From: Actinobacteria bacterium OK074
Lineage (GTDB): Bacteria; Actinomycetota; Actinomycetes; Streptomycetales; Streptomycetaceae
Length of the DNA stretch: 64,000 nt
Direction of reading: 5' to 3'
Assembly (NCBI GenBank): GCA_001298575.1
Contig: LJCV01000252.1
Coordinates: forward strand, 62,001-126,000
Both the position numbers and the translations under genes were made by a program. Shown in pieces: positions 23,840 through 32,325 of this stretch; position 1 is the first letter of the stretch, and every line of letters starts with the position of its first letter. Under the pieces are notes generated by a model that was not told where the DNA came from, ran no database searches, and was given only the letters and a program-made list of their open reading frames with translations.

Positions 23840-24612
23840 TGAGCGACGACGACCGCAGGGGACTGTTCGACCTCACGGGCCGCTCCGCGCTGGTCACCGG
23901 CGCCGCGGGCGGCATCGGTTCGGCCGTCGCGGCGGCGCTGGCCCGCGCCGGGGCCGCCGTGCTCGTCACGGATGTCGACGGGGCGGCGGCCGACGCGGTC
24001 GCCGGGAAGATCGCCGCGGCCGGACACACCGCCGAGGGCGCCGCCCTCGACGTACGGGACCGGGCGGCGGCGGACGCGGCGGCGCGGCGGGCGGCCTCGC
24101 CGACCGGGGGCACGCTGCACATCCTGGTGAACAACGCGGGGGTGACCGCTCCGGCCATGTTCGACAAGCTGGAGGAGGACGCCTTCCGGCGGATCGTCGA
24201 CATTCACGTGATGGGCGCCTTCCACTGCACGCAGGCCGCGCTGCCGCTGCTGGCCACGGACGGCACCGGGCGGATCATCAACGTCACCTCCTCGGCGGGG
24301 CTGACCGGCACGCTCGGCCAGGTCGACTACTCGGCGGCCAAGGCGGGGATCATCGGTTTCACCAAATCCCTCGCGCGCGAGCTGGCCCGTAAGAAGATCC
24401 TGGTCAACGCCCTGGCCCCGCTGGCGGCGACGCCGATGACCGAGACCATCCGCACCGACCCGAAGTTCGCCGAGCGGATGCTGGCGCGCATCCCGCTGGG
24501 CCGCTGGGCCGATCCGGAGGAGATCGCGGGCAGCTTCGTCTTCCTCGCCTCCGACGCGGCGTCCTTCATCACCGGGCAGGTGCTTCCGGTGGACGGGGGG
24601 CTGGTGATCTGA
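23839..24612 (+). CDS. SDR dehydrogenase, probable 3-hydroxyacyl-CoA dehydrogenase type
   Basis: 257 residues. SALVTGAAGGIGSAVAAALA (cofactor motif), LVTDVDG (Asp after strand 2, NAD preference), LVNNAGVTAPAMFD, and the catalytic SSAGLTGTLGQVDYSAAKAG with Ser, Tyr and Lys, are all intact; PVDGG ends the protein. Its ATG overlaps the upstream acyl-CoA dehydrogenase stop, so the two are translated together. A role as the hydroxyacyl-CoA dehydrogenase step, or oxidation of a ring hydroxyl, follows from context. Confidence 0.9.
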   Translation: MSDDDRRGLFDLTGRSALVTGAAGGIGSAVAAALARAGAAVLVTDVDGAAADAVAGKIAAAGHTAEGAALDVRDRAAADAAARRAASPTGGTLHILVNNAGVTAPAMFDKLEEDAFRRIVDIHVMGAFHCTQAALPLLATDGTGRIINVTSSAGLTGTLGQVDYSAAKAGIIGFTKSLARELARKKILVNALAPLAATPMTETIRTDPKFAERMLARIPLGRWADPEEIAGSFVFLASDAASFITGQVLPVDGGLVI

Positions 24613-24670
24613 GCGGGAGGAGGCGGAGGTGAGTGGCGGGATGCCTCGGCGGCGGGCGCCGTGGCGGCGT

Positions 24671-24710
24671 ATGACAGCGCCGGTGCGGCCCGTGTTGAAT
24701 GGTTCAGCCA
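24671..24710 (+). promoter_or_regulatory. Promoter and FadR-type site of the regulator gene
   Basis: ATGACA (24671-24676) and TTGAAT (24695-24700), 18 bases apart, form a plausible -35/-10. TGGTTCAGCCA (24700-24710), a one-base variant of the TGGTnnnACCA FadR-family consensus, overlaps the expected transcription start and would give autorepression. Confidence 0.5.
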
Positions 24711-24740
24711 AACGCCGTTCCCAGTGAGAGGCCCGAACCC

Positions 24741-25514
24741 GTGCACAACGGTGAGCGTCCGTCCCGCGGTCCCGGTCCCCGGTTCGAGGCGCTGACGGTG
24801 CCGAAGGCGTCGGACGTGCTCGCCGCCGAGGTGCGGGAGCGGATCCTGACCGGCGAGTTCGCCGAGGGCATGGCGCTGCCGCCGGAGCGCCAGCTCGTCG
24901 AGCAGACGGGGCTCAGCCGCGCGACCGTCCGCGAGGCCCTGCGGATCCTTGAGGTCGAACGGCTGCTGGACATCAGGCCGGGCCGCGGCGGCGGCGCCTA
25001 CGTGCACCGCCCGGGGCGCGAATCGGTCGCGAACACCGTGCGGTTGGTGATCCGCGGGCAGCAGATCCGGCTGGAGGCGCTGCACGAGACGCGCGAGGCG
25101 ATCGAGCCCGCCTGTGCCGCGCTGGCGGCCGGGCGCCGCAGCGCGGAGGATCTCGCGGAGCTGGAGGCCGCCAACGCGGACCTGATCGCGTCCGGCGACG
25201 ACATCCAGCGGTTCCTGCGCGCCAACATCCGCTGGCACAACGCCGTGGCGAAGGCGGGCGACAACGAACTCCTCATCGGGTTCATGAGCGCGCTCTCGCA
25301 GTCCATCTACGCCGCCACGAACCTCGAACGGTTCATGGACGCCGAGATCCGCGACCTCACCGCCCGCGCGCACGCCCGCATCACGGACGCGATCCGGGAC
25401 GGCGACCGGGCGGCGGCGACCCGCCGGATGACCCGGCACGTGTGCGGGTTCGCACGCGCGGCTGCCGAGGTGGACGGGCGGGAGCGGGTGGAGCTGGCGG
25501 AGTCCGGGGACTGA
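24741..25514 (+). CDS. FadR-subfamily GntR transcriptional regulator
   Basis: 257 residues. The winged helix spans about residues 15-85 (DVLAAEVRERILTGEFAEGM, PPERQLVEQTGLSRATVREA, LRILEVERLLDIRPGRGGGA) and an FCD effector domain follows (IRWHNAVAKAGDNELLIGFM; RAHARITDAIRDGD). I choose the GTG at 24741 because GAGAGG precedes it; the frame is open 14 codons further up. Sites of the FadR type occur in its own promoter and in front of both flanking acyl-CoA operons, so it is probably the local repressor, released by an acyl-CoA intermediate. Confidence 0.92.
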   Translation: MHNGERPSRGPGPRFEALTVPKASDVLAAEVRERILTGEFAEGMALPPERQLVEQTGLSRATVREALRILEVERLLDIRPGRGGGAYVHRPGRESVANTVRLVIRGQQIRLEALHETREAIEPACAALAAGRRSAEDLAELEAANADLIASGDDIQRFLRANIRWHNAVAKAGDNELLIGFMSALSQSIYAATNLERFMDAEIRDLTARAHARITDAIRDGDRAAATRRMTRHVCGFARAAAEVDGRERVELAESGD

Positions 25515-25601
25515 CTGTGGGTAGCTCCGGCGACTGACGGCCGGCGGGTCCGGGGGCTGATCGGTGGCAAACCTGGGCGGGGTTCATCGGCGCCGCCTCG
25601 C

Positions 25602-25622
25602 GAGAACGTGATTCTCTTTTTT
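25602..25622 (+). terminator. Intrinsic terminator with U-tract
   Basis: GAGAA-CGTGA-TTCTC followed by six T. A short AT-rich hairpin with a true U-tract is uncommon in this genus. It ends the regulator transcript just before the promoter of the next operon. Confidence 0.7.
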
Positions 25623-25633
25623 ACGCAACACCA

Positions 25634-25664
25634 TTGACAGCTTCGGTCTGACCTTTCATATGCT
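25634..25664 (+). promoter_or_regulatory. Promoter with embedded FadR-type operator, copy 2
   Basis: A perfect -35 TTGACA (25634-25639) and a -10-like TATGCT (25659-25664) flank GGTCTGACC (25645-25653). A repressor bound there would block polymerase. Transcription should start at or next to the ATG at 25672, giving a leaderless mRNA; no ribosome-binding site is present. Confidence 0.65.
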
Positions 25665-25671
25665 CTGGCGT

Positions 25672-26553
25672 ATGAGCCAGGTGAGCCCCGTCCTGACCGT
25701 GACCGCCGACGGCGACGTCCGCGTCGTCACGCTGAACCGGCCCGACCGGCTGAACGGCGTGTCGGAGGAGTTGCACCGCCGGTTGTCCGAGGTGTGGCGC
25801 GAACTCGCCGACGACACGAAGGCCCGCGCGGTGGTCCTCACCGGCGCCGGGCGGGCGTTCAGCGCGGGCGGCGACTTCGACCACCTGCTGCGCCACCACG
25901 ACGACGCGGAGCTGCGGGACCGTTCGATCCGGCTCGACCGGACCATCCAGACGGAGATGATCCGCTTCCCGCTGCCGGTGATCGCGGCGGTCAACGGCCC
26001 TGCCGTCGGCCTCGGTTGCAGTCTCGCGCTCGGCTGCGACCTCGTGCTGATGGCCGAGGACGCCTATCTCGCCGACCCGCACATCTCGGTGGGCCTGGTG
26101 GCGGGCGACGGGGGCGTGACCCTGTGGCCGCTGCTCACCAGCCTGCTGCGGGTCAAGGAGTACCTCTTCACCGGGGACCGCATCCCGGCCGCCAAGGCGG
26201 TCGAACTCGGGCTCGCCAACCGGGTCGTGCCCACCGCGGACCTCCACCGCGAGGCGCTCGCCCTGGCCCACCGGCTCGCGGCCCAGCCACCGCAGGCGCT
26301 CCGCGCGACGAAGCAGGCGCTGGCCGCGGTGGTGGAGCAGGTCTCGCGCGGCGGCATGGAGGCCGCGCTGATGGCCGAGCGGGCGACGATGACCAGCCCG
26401 GACCACATCCGGATCATCAACGAACTCGCGGCACGGGCGGGCGGGGGCAGGGCGGGCGGAGCCAAGGCAGAGGGGTCGGCGAACACGAAGCCGGACGAAG
26501 CCGCCACCGAAGGCACAGCCACCGGCGCCCCCTCCCCGGACAAGGAGCGCTGA
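25672..26553 (+). CDS. Enoyl-CoA hydratase/isomerase (crotonase family)
   Basis: 293 residues. The crotonase core: VVTLNRPDRLNGVSEELHRR, VVLTGAGRAFSAGGDFDHLL (oxyanion loop, AGGDF), NGPAVGLGCSLALGCDLVLM and DPHISVGLVAGDGGVTLWPL. The usual catalytic glutamates are not both obvious here: VAGDGG has Asp in that region. The last 40 residues are a Gly/Ala/Lys-rich tail of low complexity absent from typical members. Start at the ATG 25672, just inside the expected transcription start. First of nine plus-strand genes running to 35434, all overlapping or closely spaced. Confidence 0.9.
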   Translation: MSQVSPVLTVTADGDVRVVTLNRPDRLNGVSEELHRRLSEVWRELADDTKARAVVLTGAGRAFSAGGDFDHLLRHHDDAELRDRSIRLDRTIQTEMIRFPLPVIAAVNGPAVGLGCSLALGCDLVLMAEDAYLADPHISVGLVAGDGGVTLWPLLTSLLRVKEYLFTGDRIPAAKAVELGLANRVVPTADLHREALALAHRLAAQPPQALRATKQALAAVVEQVSRGGMEAALMAERATMTSPDHIRIINELAARAGGGRAGGAKAEGSANTKPDEAATEGTATGAPSPDKER

Positions 26554-26554
26554 C

Positions 26555-27556
26555 ATGGAACCCGAGGAGTTCCAGCTGGTCCGCGACCTGTTCCGGACGT
26601 TCGCGGCACGGCACGCGATCGGCTCGGCCGACGAGGCGAAGCCCGCCGCGCGCGCCGCCGCACAGCAGGCCCTGTCCGAGCTGGGCCTCGCCGAACTGCG
26701 CCGCTCCTCGCCGCCCGCGGCCACCGTGCAGGAGTGCGCCCTGCTCGCCGAGGAACACGGCAGCCGCCCGCTCACCACGTCGATGCTGGGCACCGTCCTG
26801 CTCGCCCCGGAGCTGCTGCGGCTGCTGGGCGACCCGCGGTCCGACGCCGGCACGGCAGCCGGTACGACAGCGGGTACGACGCCGACGATCGCCCTCGCCC
26901 GCGACCTCCGCTTCCCGCGCACCTACCCGGCCGAGCTGGTCGCCTGGGACAGCGAGGGCGCGAGCACGGCGCTGTGCGTCACCGCCGAAGGAGGCGTGTA
27001 CGCCGCCGAGTTGGGCCCGCCCGCGCCCACCACCGACCTGCTGCGCGCGGTCCGTTCGGTGGACCCGGGGGCGCCGGGGCGGCTCGTCGGCACCCTGGAC
27101 GCGGACGGGCTGCGGCGCTGGCAGGCGTACGCCCTGGTCGTGGTGGCCGCCGAACTCGTCGGCGCCGCCCGCTCGTTCGTCGGCGCGAGCGTGGAGTACG
27201 CCCGCGAGCGCCGCCAGTACGGGCACGCGATCGGGTCCTTCCAGGCGGTGCAGCACCTCCTGGCCGACGCGACGGTCCTGGTGGAGGCGTGCACCAGCGC
27301 CGTCCGGTACGCGGCGTGGTGCCTGGACAACGAGCCGCCGCACCGGGCGCTGACGGCGGCGCGGGTCGCCAAGGCCGAGGTCAACTCCTCGGCGGTGGAG
27401 GCCGTTTACGCCGGGATGCAGGCATTCGGCGGGATCGCCCAGACCTGGGAGCACATCGCGCACCTGTATCTGCGCCGGGTCCGGGTCGGCGCCCTGCTGC
27501 TGGCCACCACCGGGGACCTGCTGCCGGTCCTGGCCGCCGGGGAGGCGACACGATGA
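26555..27556 (+). CDS. Acyl-CoA dehydrogenase, small-subunit type of a two-subunit enzyme
   Basis: 333 residues, shorter and more divergent than a normal ACAD. The N-terminal half is poorly conserved and contains a repeat-like Gly-Thr stretch (TAAGTTAGTTPT). The C-terminal helical domain is clear: VEYARERRQYGHAIGSFQAV, LADATVLVEACTSAVRYAAW and AFGGIAQTWEHIAHLYLRRV, with a glutamate in QTWEH where the catalytic base lies. It begins one base after the upstream stop and overlaps the next dehydrogenase by 4 bases. Such adjacent unequal pairs form heterotetrameric dehydrogenases for bulky acyl-CoAs in steroid catabolism (ChsE-type), and I infer the same here. Confidence 0.85.
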   Translation: MEPEEFQLVRDLFRTFAARHAIGSADEAKPAARAAAQQALSELGLAELRRSSPPAATVQECALLAEEHGSRPLTTSMLGTVLLAPELLRLLGDPRSDAGTAAGTTAGTTPTIALARDLRFPRTYPAELVAWDSEGASTALCVTAEGGVYAAELGPPAPTTDLLRAVRSVDPGAPGRLVGTLDADGLRRWQAYALVVVAAELVGAARSFVGASVEYARERRQYGHAIGSFQAVQHLLADATVLVEACTSAVRYAAWCLDNEPPHRALTAARVAKAEVNSSAVEAVYAGMQAFGGIAQTWEHIAHLYLRRVRVGALLLATTGDLLPVLAAGEATR

Positions 27557-28692
27557 CCGAACTGCCCCTGGACTTCGGCGACTTCGACGAACTGGACCGG
27601 CTGCGCCGGGAGTTCCGCGACTGGCTGGCCGAGCACCCGTTGCCCGAACGGCTCGCGGACGAGCCCGTTCCGGTGTTCCTGCACCGCTGGCACCGCCTGC
27701 TGCACGCGGGCGGCTGGGTCGGCCTCGACGTGCCCGAGCGGTACGGCGGCCGGGGTCTGACGGCCCTTCACCAGGTGGCGATCAGCGACGAGTTGGGCGC
27801 CTGCCGGGCTCCGGGAGTGCCCCGCATCGGCTATCTCGCGCACGCCCTGCTGGAGTTCGCCTCCGAGGAGCAGCGCCTGGCCCTGCTGCCGCGCATGCTC
27901 CGCGGCGACGACGTGTGGTGCCAGGGGTTCAGCGAGCCGGGCGCCGGTTCGGACCTGGCGGGGATGAGCACGTTCGCCGAGCGGCACCCCGACGGGCACT
28001 ACACGGTCCGCGGCCAGAAGCTGTGGACGAGCTACGCCCAGTACTCCGGCCTGTGCCTGCTGCTGGCCCGCACCGACCGCGACGCCCCGGCGCACACCTC
28101 GGTCTCCGCGTTCGCCCTGCCCCTGGACCGTCCGGGCGTGACGGTACGGCCGCTGCGGGCGGCCAACGGCGACGACGAGTTCTGCGAGCTGTTCCTGGAC
28201 GACGTCCGGATCGAGGAGGCGGAGCGGATCGGCGCCGAGGGGGTCGGCTGGGCGCTGGCGATGACGACGGTGGCGTACGAGCGCAACGCCCTGGACACCG
28301 GGCACCTGTCGAAGTACGGGCTGCTGATCGAGCGGCTGCGCACGGCCGTCGACGAGCGGGGCGGTGAACTGCCGGACGGGCTGCGGTCGGAGGTCGGCCG
28401 GTGTGTCGTCGACTACGAGGTGCTGGTGGCCCATGCGCGGCGCCGGATCGCCGAGCGGCGGTCGGGGCAGCCGGCCGGGCCGGAGTCCTCGGTCGACAAG
28501 CTCCTGATGACGCGGGCCGAACAGCGGCTGTACGAGACGGCGTTGAAGGTGTTCCCGGAGGAGCACGGCGAGGGCGGCGGTCTCTTCGGGGACTACCTGT
28601 ACTCGCGCGCCGCGTCCGTCTACGGCGGGACCTCGCAGATCCAGCGCAACATCATCGCGAAACGGGTCCTGCACCTGCCCTCGAACGGCTAG
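27553..28692 (+). CDS. Acyl-CoA dehydrogenase, large-subunit type
   Basis: 379 residues. GWVGLDVPERYGGRGLTALH, QGFSEPGAGSDLAGMSTFAE (FAD loop), VRGQKLWTSYAQYSGLCLLL and YSRAASVYGGTSQIQRNIIA are typical of the FadE group with YGGTSQIQ, which lacks the usual Glu of GYxxEY. That residue appears to be supplied by the overlapping upstream gene product, fitting a two-subunit enzyme. ATG at 27553 in an ATGA overlap. Expected to dehydrogenate a branched or ring-bearing acyl-CoA with FAD. Confidence 0.9.
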   Translation: MTELPLDFGDFDELDRLRREFRDWLAEHPLPERLADEPVPVFLHRWHRLLHAGGWVGLDVPERYGGRGLTALHQVAISDELGACRAPGVPRIGYLAHALLEFASEEQRLALLPRMLRGDDVWCQGFSEPGAGSDLAGMSTFAERHPDGHYTVRGQKLWTSYAQYSGLCLLLARTDRDAPAHTSVSAFALPLDRPGVTVRPLRAANGDDEFCELFLDDVRIEEAERIGAEGVGWALAMTTVAYERNALDTGHLSKYGLLIERLRTAVDERGGELPDGLRSEVGRCVVDYEVLVAHARRRIAERRSGQPAGPESSVDKLLMTRAEQRLYETALKVFPEEHGEGGGLFGDYLYSRAASVYGGTSQIQRNIIAKRVLHLPSNG

Positions 28693-28708
28693 CCCTGGGA
28701 GCCCCTTG

Positions 28709-30292
28709 ATGCGGTACGACGAGACCTTTCTGAGCATCCCGAACGTCATCAGGCTGGCCGCCCGGCGGCACGCGGACCGGACCGCCCTCGTGGACGGCGA
28801 ACACCGCTGGACCTACCGGGAGTTGGAGCAGCGGACGATCGAGGCGGTGCGGGCCGCGATTGCGCTGGGGATCCGGCCGGGCGACCGGGTGGGCCTGTGC
28901 GCGCCCAACTCGGCCGAGTGGATCCTCGCGGCGCTGGGCGTCCAGGGGGCCGGTGGCATCGTCGTCCCGCTCAACACCCGTTTCAAGGCACAGGAGTTGG
29001 CGTACATCCTGCGCACGTCGGGGGCGTCGGCGGTGTTCGCGGCGGACTTCCTCGGCAACGACTACATCGCCCAGTTGCGTGCCGCCGATCCCCAACTGCC
29101 CGCCCTGCGGCGGACGGTGTCGGTGCGCGGGGCGCGGGGCGGGGCGGGGCTGACGTGGGCGGAGTTCCTCAAGGGCGCGGAGGGCGTGTCCGCCGAGGCC
29201 GCCCACGCGGGCGTCGACGCGCTCACCCCGGAGCACGTGTCCGACGTGATGTTCACCTCCGGAACCACCGGTCATCCCAAGGGAGTCGTGCTCACCCACG
29301 GGCAGTCGCTGCGCGCGTACGGCTGGATGTCCGAGGAGTACACCTTCACCGCCGGTGACACCTTCCTGGTCATCCCGCCGTTCTTCCACTGTTTCGGCTA
29401 CAAGGCGGGCTGGCTGGCGTCCTACCTGCACGGGGTGACCGTGGTGCCGATGCCGGTGTTCGACGCCGGGACGGCGCTGGAGGTCATCAGCCGGGAGCGG
29501 GTGAGCATCCTGCTCGGGCCGCCGACGATCTTCCACGACCTGCTCCACCACCCCGACCGTGCCGCGTACGACCTGTCGTCGCTGCGGGTGTCCATGACCG
29601 GAGGTACCACGATCCCCCAGTCCCTGATCCACGCCATGAAGTCCGACCTCACCTTCGACATCGTGCTGAGCGCGTACGGCCTGACCGAGTCGTCGGCGCT
29701 GGTGACCACCACCCGGGTCGGGGACCCGCCGGAACTGGTCGCCCGCACCACCGGGCGGGTCATCCCGGACGTGGCGATCCGCATCGCCGACGACGACGGC
29801 CGCGAACTGCCCGCGGGGGTGCCCGGGGAGATCCTGGTCCGCGGCTACAACGTCACCCGCGGCTACTGGGAGGACCCCGCCGCGACCGCGGCCGCCATCG
29901 ACGCCGACGGGTGGCTGCACACCGGCGACGTGGGACAGGTGGACGCGGCGGGCAACCTCGCGATCGTGGACCGCAGGAAGGAGATGTTCATCGTCGGCGG
30001 CTTCAACGCCTACCCGGCCGAGATCGAACAACTCCTGCTCGGCTACGGGCCGGTGGCCCAGGTCGCGGTGATCGGGGTGCCCGACGAGCGGATGGGCGAG
30101 GTGGGCTGCGCGTTCGTCGTACCGGAGCCGGGCACGGACCTCACCGCGAAGGAGGTCGTGGCGTGGGCGCGCGAGCACATGGCCAACTTCAAGGTCCCCC
30201 GGCACGTCCGGTTCGCCGACGCGCTGCCGCGCAACGCGAGCCAGAAGGTCCTCAAGGACGAGCTGCGCACGCGGTTCACGGCCGGGGGCTGA
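28709..30292 (+). CDS. Acyl-CoA ligase (AMP-forming, FadD-type)
   Basis: 527 residues. ANL-superfamily motifs are complete: VMFTSGTTGHPKGVVLTHGQ (P-loop-like AMP motif) near residue 185, LSAYGLTESSALVTTT, GWLHTGDVGQVDAAGN, VDRRKEMFIVGGFNAYPAEI (hinge and A8 region) and PRNASQKVLKDELR with the C-terminal catalytic lysine. It activates a free carboxylic acid to its CoA thioester at the cost of ATP. ATG at 28709 with GGGAG 8 bases upstream; a TTG directly before it was not used. It is the entry enzyme of this pathway. It resembles medium-size FadD3/FadD17-like ligases, but the acid is unknown. Confidence 0.92.
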   Translation: MRYDETFLSIPNVIRLAARRHADRTALVDGEHRWTYRELEQRTIEAVRAAIALGIRPGDRVGLCAPNSAEWILAALGVQGAGGIVVPLNTRFKAQELAYILRTSGASAVFAADFLGNDYIAQLRAADPQLPALRRTVSVRGARGGAGLTWAEFLKGAEGVSAEAAHAGVDALTPEHVSDVMFTSGTTGHPKGVVLTHGQSLRAYGWMSEEYTFTAGDTFLVIPPFFHCFGYKAGWLASYLHGVTVVPMPVFDAGTALEVISRERVSILLGPPTIFHDLLHHPDRAAYDLSSLRVSMTGGTTIPQSLIHAMKSDLTFDIVLSAYGLTESSALVTTTRVGDPPELVARTTGRVIPDVAIRIADDDGRELPAGVPGEILVRGYNVTRGYWEDPAATAAAIDADGWLHTGDVGQVDAAGNLAIVDRRKEMFIVGGFNAYPAEIEQLLLGYGPVAQVAVIGVPDERMGEVGCAFVVPEPGTDLTAKEVVAWAREHMANFKVPRHVRFADALPRNASQKVLKDELRTRFTAGG

Positions 30293-30295
30293 CCC

Positions 30296-31495
30296 GTGAC
30301 GACAACTCCCGGCCCGCTGGCCGGACTTACCGTGGTCGCGCTGGAGCAGGCGGTGTCGGCCCCGATGTGCACGCGCACGCTCGGCGACTTCGGCGCCCGG
30401 GTCGTCAAGGTGGAGAACCCCCATGGGGGTGACTTCGCCCGGCATTACGACGACGTCGTGCGGGGCCTCGGGGCGCACTTCGTGTGGCTCAACCGGGGCA
30501 AGGAGTCGGTGGCCCTGGACCTCAAGCACCCGGACGGCATCGCGGTCCTGCGCAGGCTGCTGGACCGCGCCGACGTCCTGGTGTCGAACCTGACCCCGGG
30601 GACCACCGCGAGGCTGGGCCTGTCCCCCGCCGAACTGGCCGTCAGCCACCCGGAGTTGATCGCGGTCGAGATCGACGGCTACGGCCCCGGCGGCCCCCTC
30701 TCCCACAAGCGGGCCTACGACCTGCTCGCCCAGGCCGAGTCGGGCGCCTGCTCGGTGACGGGCCGTCAGGGGGCACCGGCGAAGGCGGGCCCGCCGATGG
30801 CCGACGTGTGCAGCGGGCTGTACGCCGCGATGTCGGTGATGGCGCTGCTGTGCGGTCGCGGACGGGGGCAGAGCCGGGGTTTCTCGTCCGTCGCGGTGAG
30901 CCTCTTCGACACGATGACGGAGCTGATGGGGTATCCGCTGACGTACACCCAGCACTCGGGCGTCGAACAGCAGCCGCTCGGCATGGGGTCGCCCGCGGTG
31001 GCGCCGTACGGGTCGTACGGCACGGCGGACGGGCACACGGTCGTGTTCGGCACCACCAACGACCGCGAATGGCAGCGGCTGGCACGGGAGTTGCTGGAGC
31101 GCCCGGATCTCGCGGACGACGCGCGGTTCCGGTCGAACGCCGACCGGCTGGAGCACCGCGAGGCCCTGGACGTGGAGATCGCGGCCTGGTGCCGGCGGCA
31201 CGACCTGGCGTACGTGCAGAAGCGCGCGGACGCGGCGGGCATCGGCAACGCCCGCTACAACACCACCGGTGACGTCGTCGCCCATCCGCATCTGGTGGCC
31301 CGGGACCGGTGGCGTTCGGTGGATACGCCGTCCGGTCCGGTGCGGGCGCTGCTGCCGCCGCCGGTCATCGACGGCTACGAGCCGCCGATGGGCGCGATCC
31401 CGGAGCTTGGCCGGCACACCGACGCCGTACTGGGCGAACTCGGCCTGGACGCCGGGGAGATCGCGGCGCTGCGGGAGCGGGGGGTGGTGGCGTGA
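30296..31495 (+). CDS. Class III CoA-transferase (CaiB/BaiF family)
   Basis: 399 residues. LAGLTVVALEQAVSAPMCTR and TLGDFGARVVKVENPHGGDF form the CoA-binding N-terminal part. YGPGGPLSHKRAYDLLAQAE lies in the region of the catalytic aspartate (the D of AYDLL). ATGDVVAHPHL-type sequence is seen near the C-terminus. Family III enzymes move CoA between carboxylic acids, and some (racemase branch) epimerise 2-methylacyl-CoAs, which would suit a branched substrate. GTG start 4 bases after the ligase stop. Confidence 0.9.
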   Translation: MTTTPGPLAGLTVVALEQAVSAPMCTRTLGDFGARVVKVENPHGGDFARHYDDVVRGLGAHFVWLNRGKESVALDLKHPDGIAVLRRLLDRADVLVSNLTPGTTARLGLSPAELAVSHPELIAVEIDGYGPGGPLSHKRAYDLLAQAESGACSVTGRQGAPAKAGPPMADVCSGLYAAMSVMALLCGRGRGQSRGFSSVAVSLFDTMTELMGYPLTYTQHSGVEQQPLGMGSPAVAPYGSYGTADGHTVVFGTTNDREWQRLARELLERPDLADDARFRSNADRLEHREALDVEIAAWCRRHDLAYVQKRADAAGIGNARYNTTGDVVAHPHLVARDRWRSVDTPSGPVRALLPPPVIDGYEPPMGAIPELGRHTDAVLGELGLDAGEIAALRERGVVA

Positions 31496-32325
31496 GCGCG
31501 GCGCCGGTCCTGCTGGTCGAGGACCGCGACGGCGTGCGGACGCTGACGCTGAACCGGCCGCACCGCAAGAACGCCATCGACAACGCGACCTGGGACGCCC
31601 TGAACGAGGCGCTGACCGCCGCGGGCCGGGACCGTGCCGTACGGGCCCTGGTGCTGACCGGGGCGGGCGGCGACTTCTGCTCGGGGGCCGACATCTCGGG
31701 CGGTCCCAGTCCGGTCCATCCCCTCTACCGGATGCGGACGTTGACCGATGTCACCCTGCTGCTGCACGAGCTGCCGGTGCCAACCGTCGCCAAGGTGACG
31801 GGAGTCGCGGTCGGCGCGGGCTGGAACCTCGCGCTGGGATGCGACTTCGTGGTGGCGACGCCCGAGGCCCGGTTCTCGCAGATCTTCGCGCGCCGGGGGC
31901 TCTCGCTGGACTGCGGCGGCTCGTGGCTACTGCCCAAGCTGGTCGGGTTGCAGCAGGCCAAGCGGCTCGCGCTGCTGGCGGAGACGATCGAGGCCCCGGA
32001 GGCACGGGAGTTGGGCCTGGTGACGTGGGTGGTGCCCGCGCCCGAACTGGACGCCTTCGTCGACGATCTCGGCGTACGGCTGGTGGCGGGGGCCCCGGTG
32101 GCGCTCGCGCAGAACAAGGCGCTGCTCAACGAGGGCGCCGATCGCACCCTGCGGGACGCGCTCGCGGGCGAGGCGCGGGCGCAGGCGATGAACTACGCGA
32201 CGGCGGACGTCCCGGAGGCGTTCACCGCGTTCGTCGAGAAACGCCCGCCGCGCTTCACCGGCCGCTGGTCGGTGGCCGCGGCGCAGACAGCCCGCGCGGC
32301 GCACACAACCCAGGGGAGGCCGTAG
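31492..32325 (+). CDS. Enoyl-CoA hydratase/isomerase (crotonase family)
   Basis: 277 residues. LTLNRPHRKNAIDNATWDAL, LVLTGAGGDFCSGADISGGP, TGVAVGAGWNLALGCDFVVA and ARRGLSLDCGGSWLLPKLVG give a standard crotonase; the RGLSLDCGGSW block is shared with the PaaG/EchA-type isomerase-hydratases and has Asp in the second acid position. GTG start overlapping the CoA-transferase stop (GTGA). The C-terminus ends in an Ala-rich tail of about 15 residues. Likely hydrates the enoyl-CoA made by the dehydrogenases of this operon. Confidence 0.9.
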   Translation: MSAAPVLLVEDRDGVRTLTLNRPHRKNAIDNATWDALNEALTAAGRDRAVRALVLTGAGGDFCSGADISGGPSPVHPLYRMRTLTDVTLLLHELPVPTVAKVTGVAVGAGWNLALGCDFVVATPEARFSQIFARRGLSLDCGGSWLLPKLVGLQQAKRLALLAETIEAPEARELGLVTWVVPAPELDAFVDDLGVRLVAGAPVALAQNKALLNEGADRTLRDALAGEARAQAMNYATADVPEAFTAFVEKRPPRFTGRWSVAAAQTARAAHTTQGRP

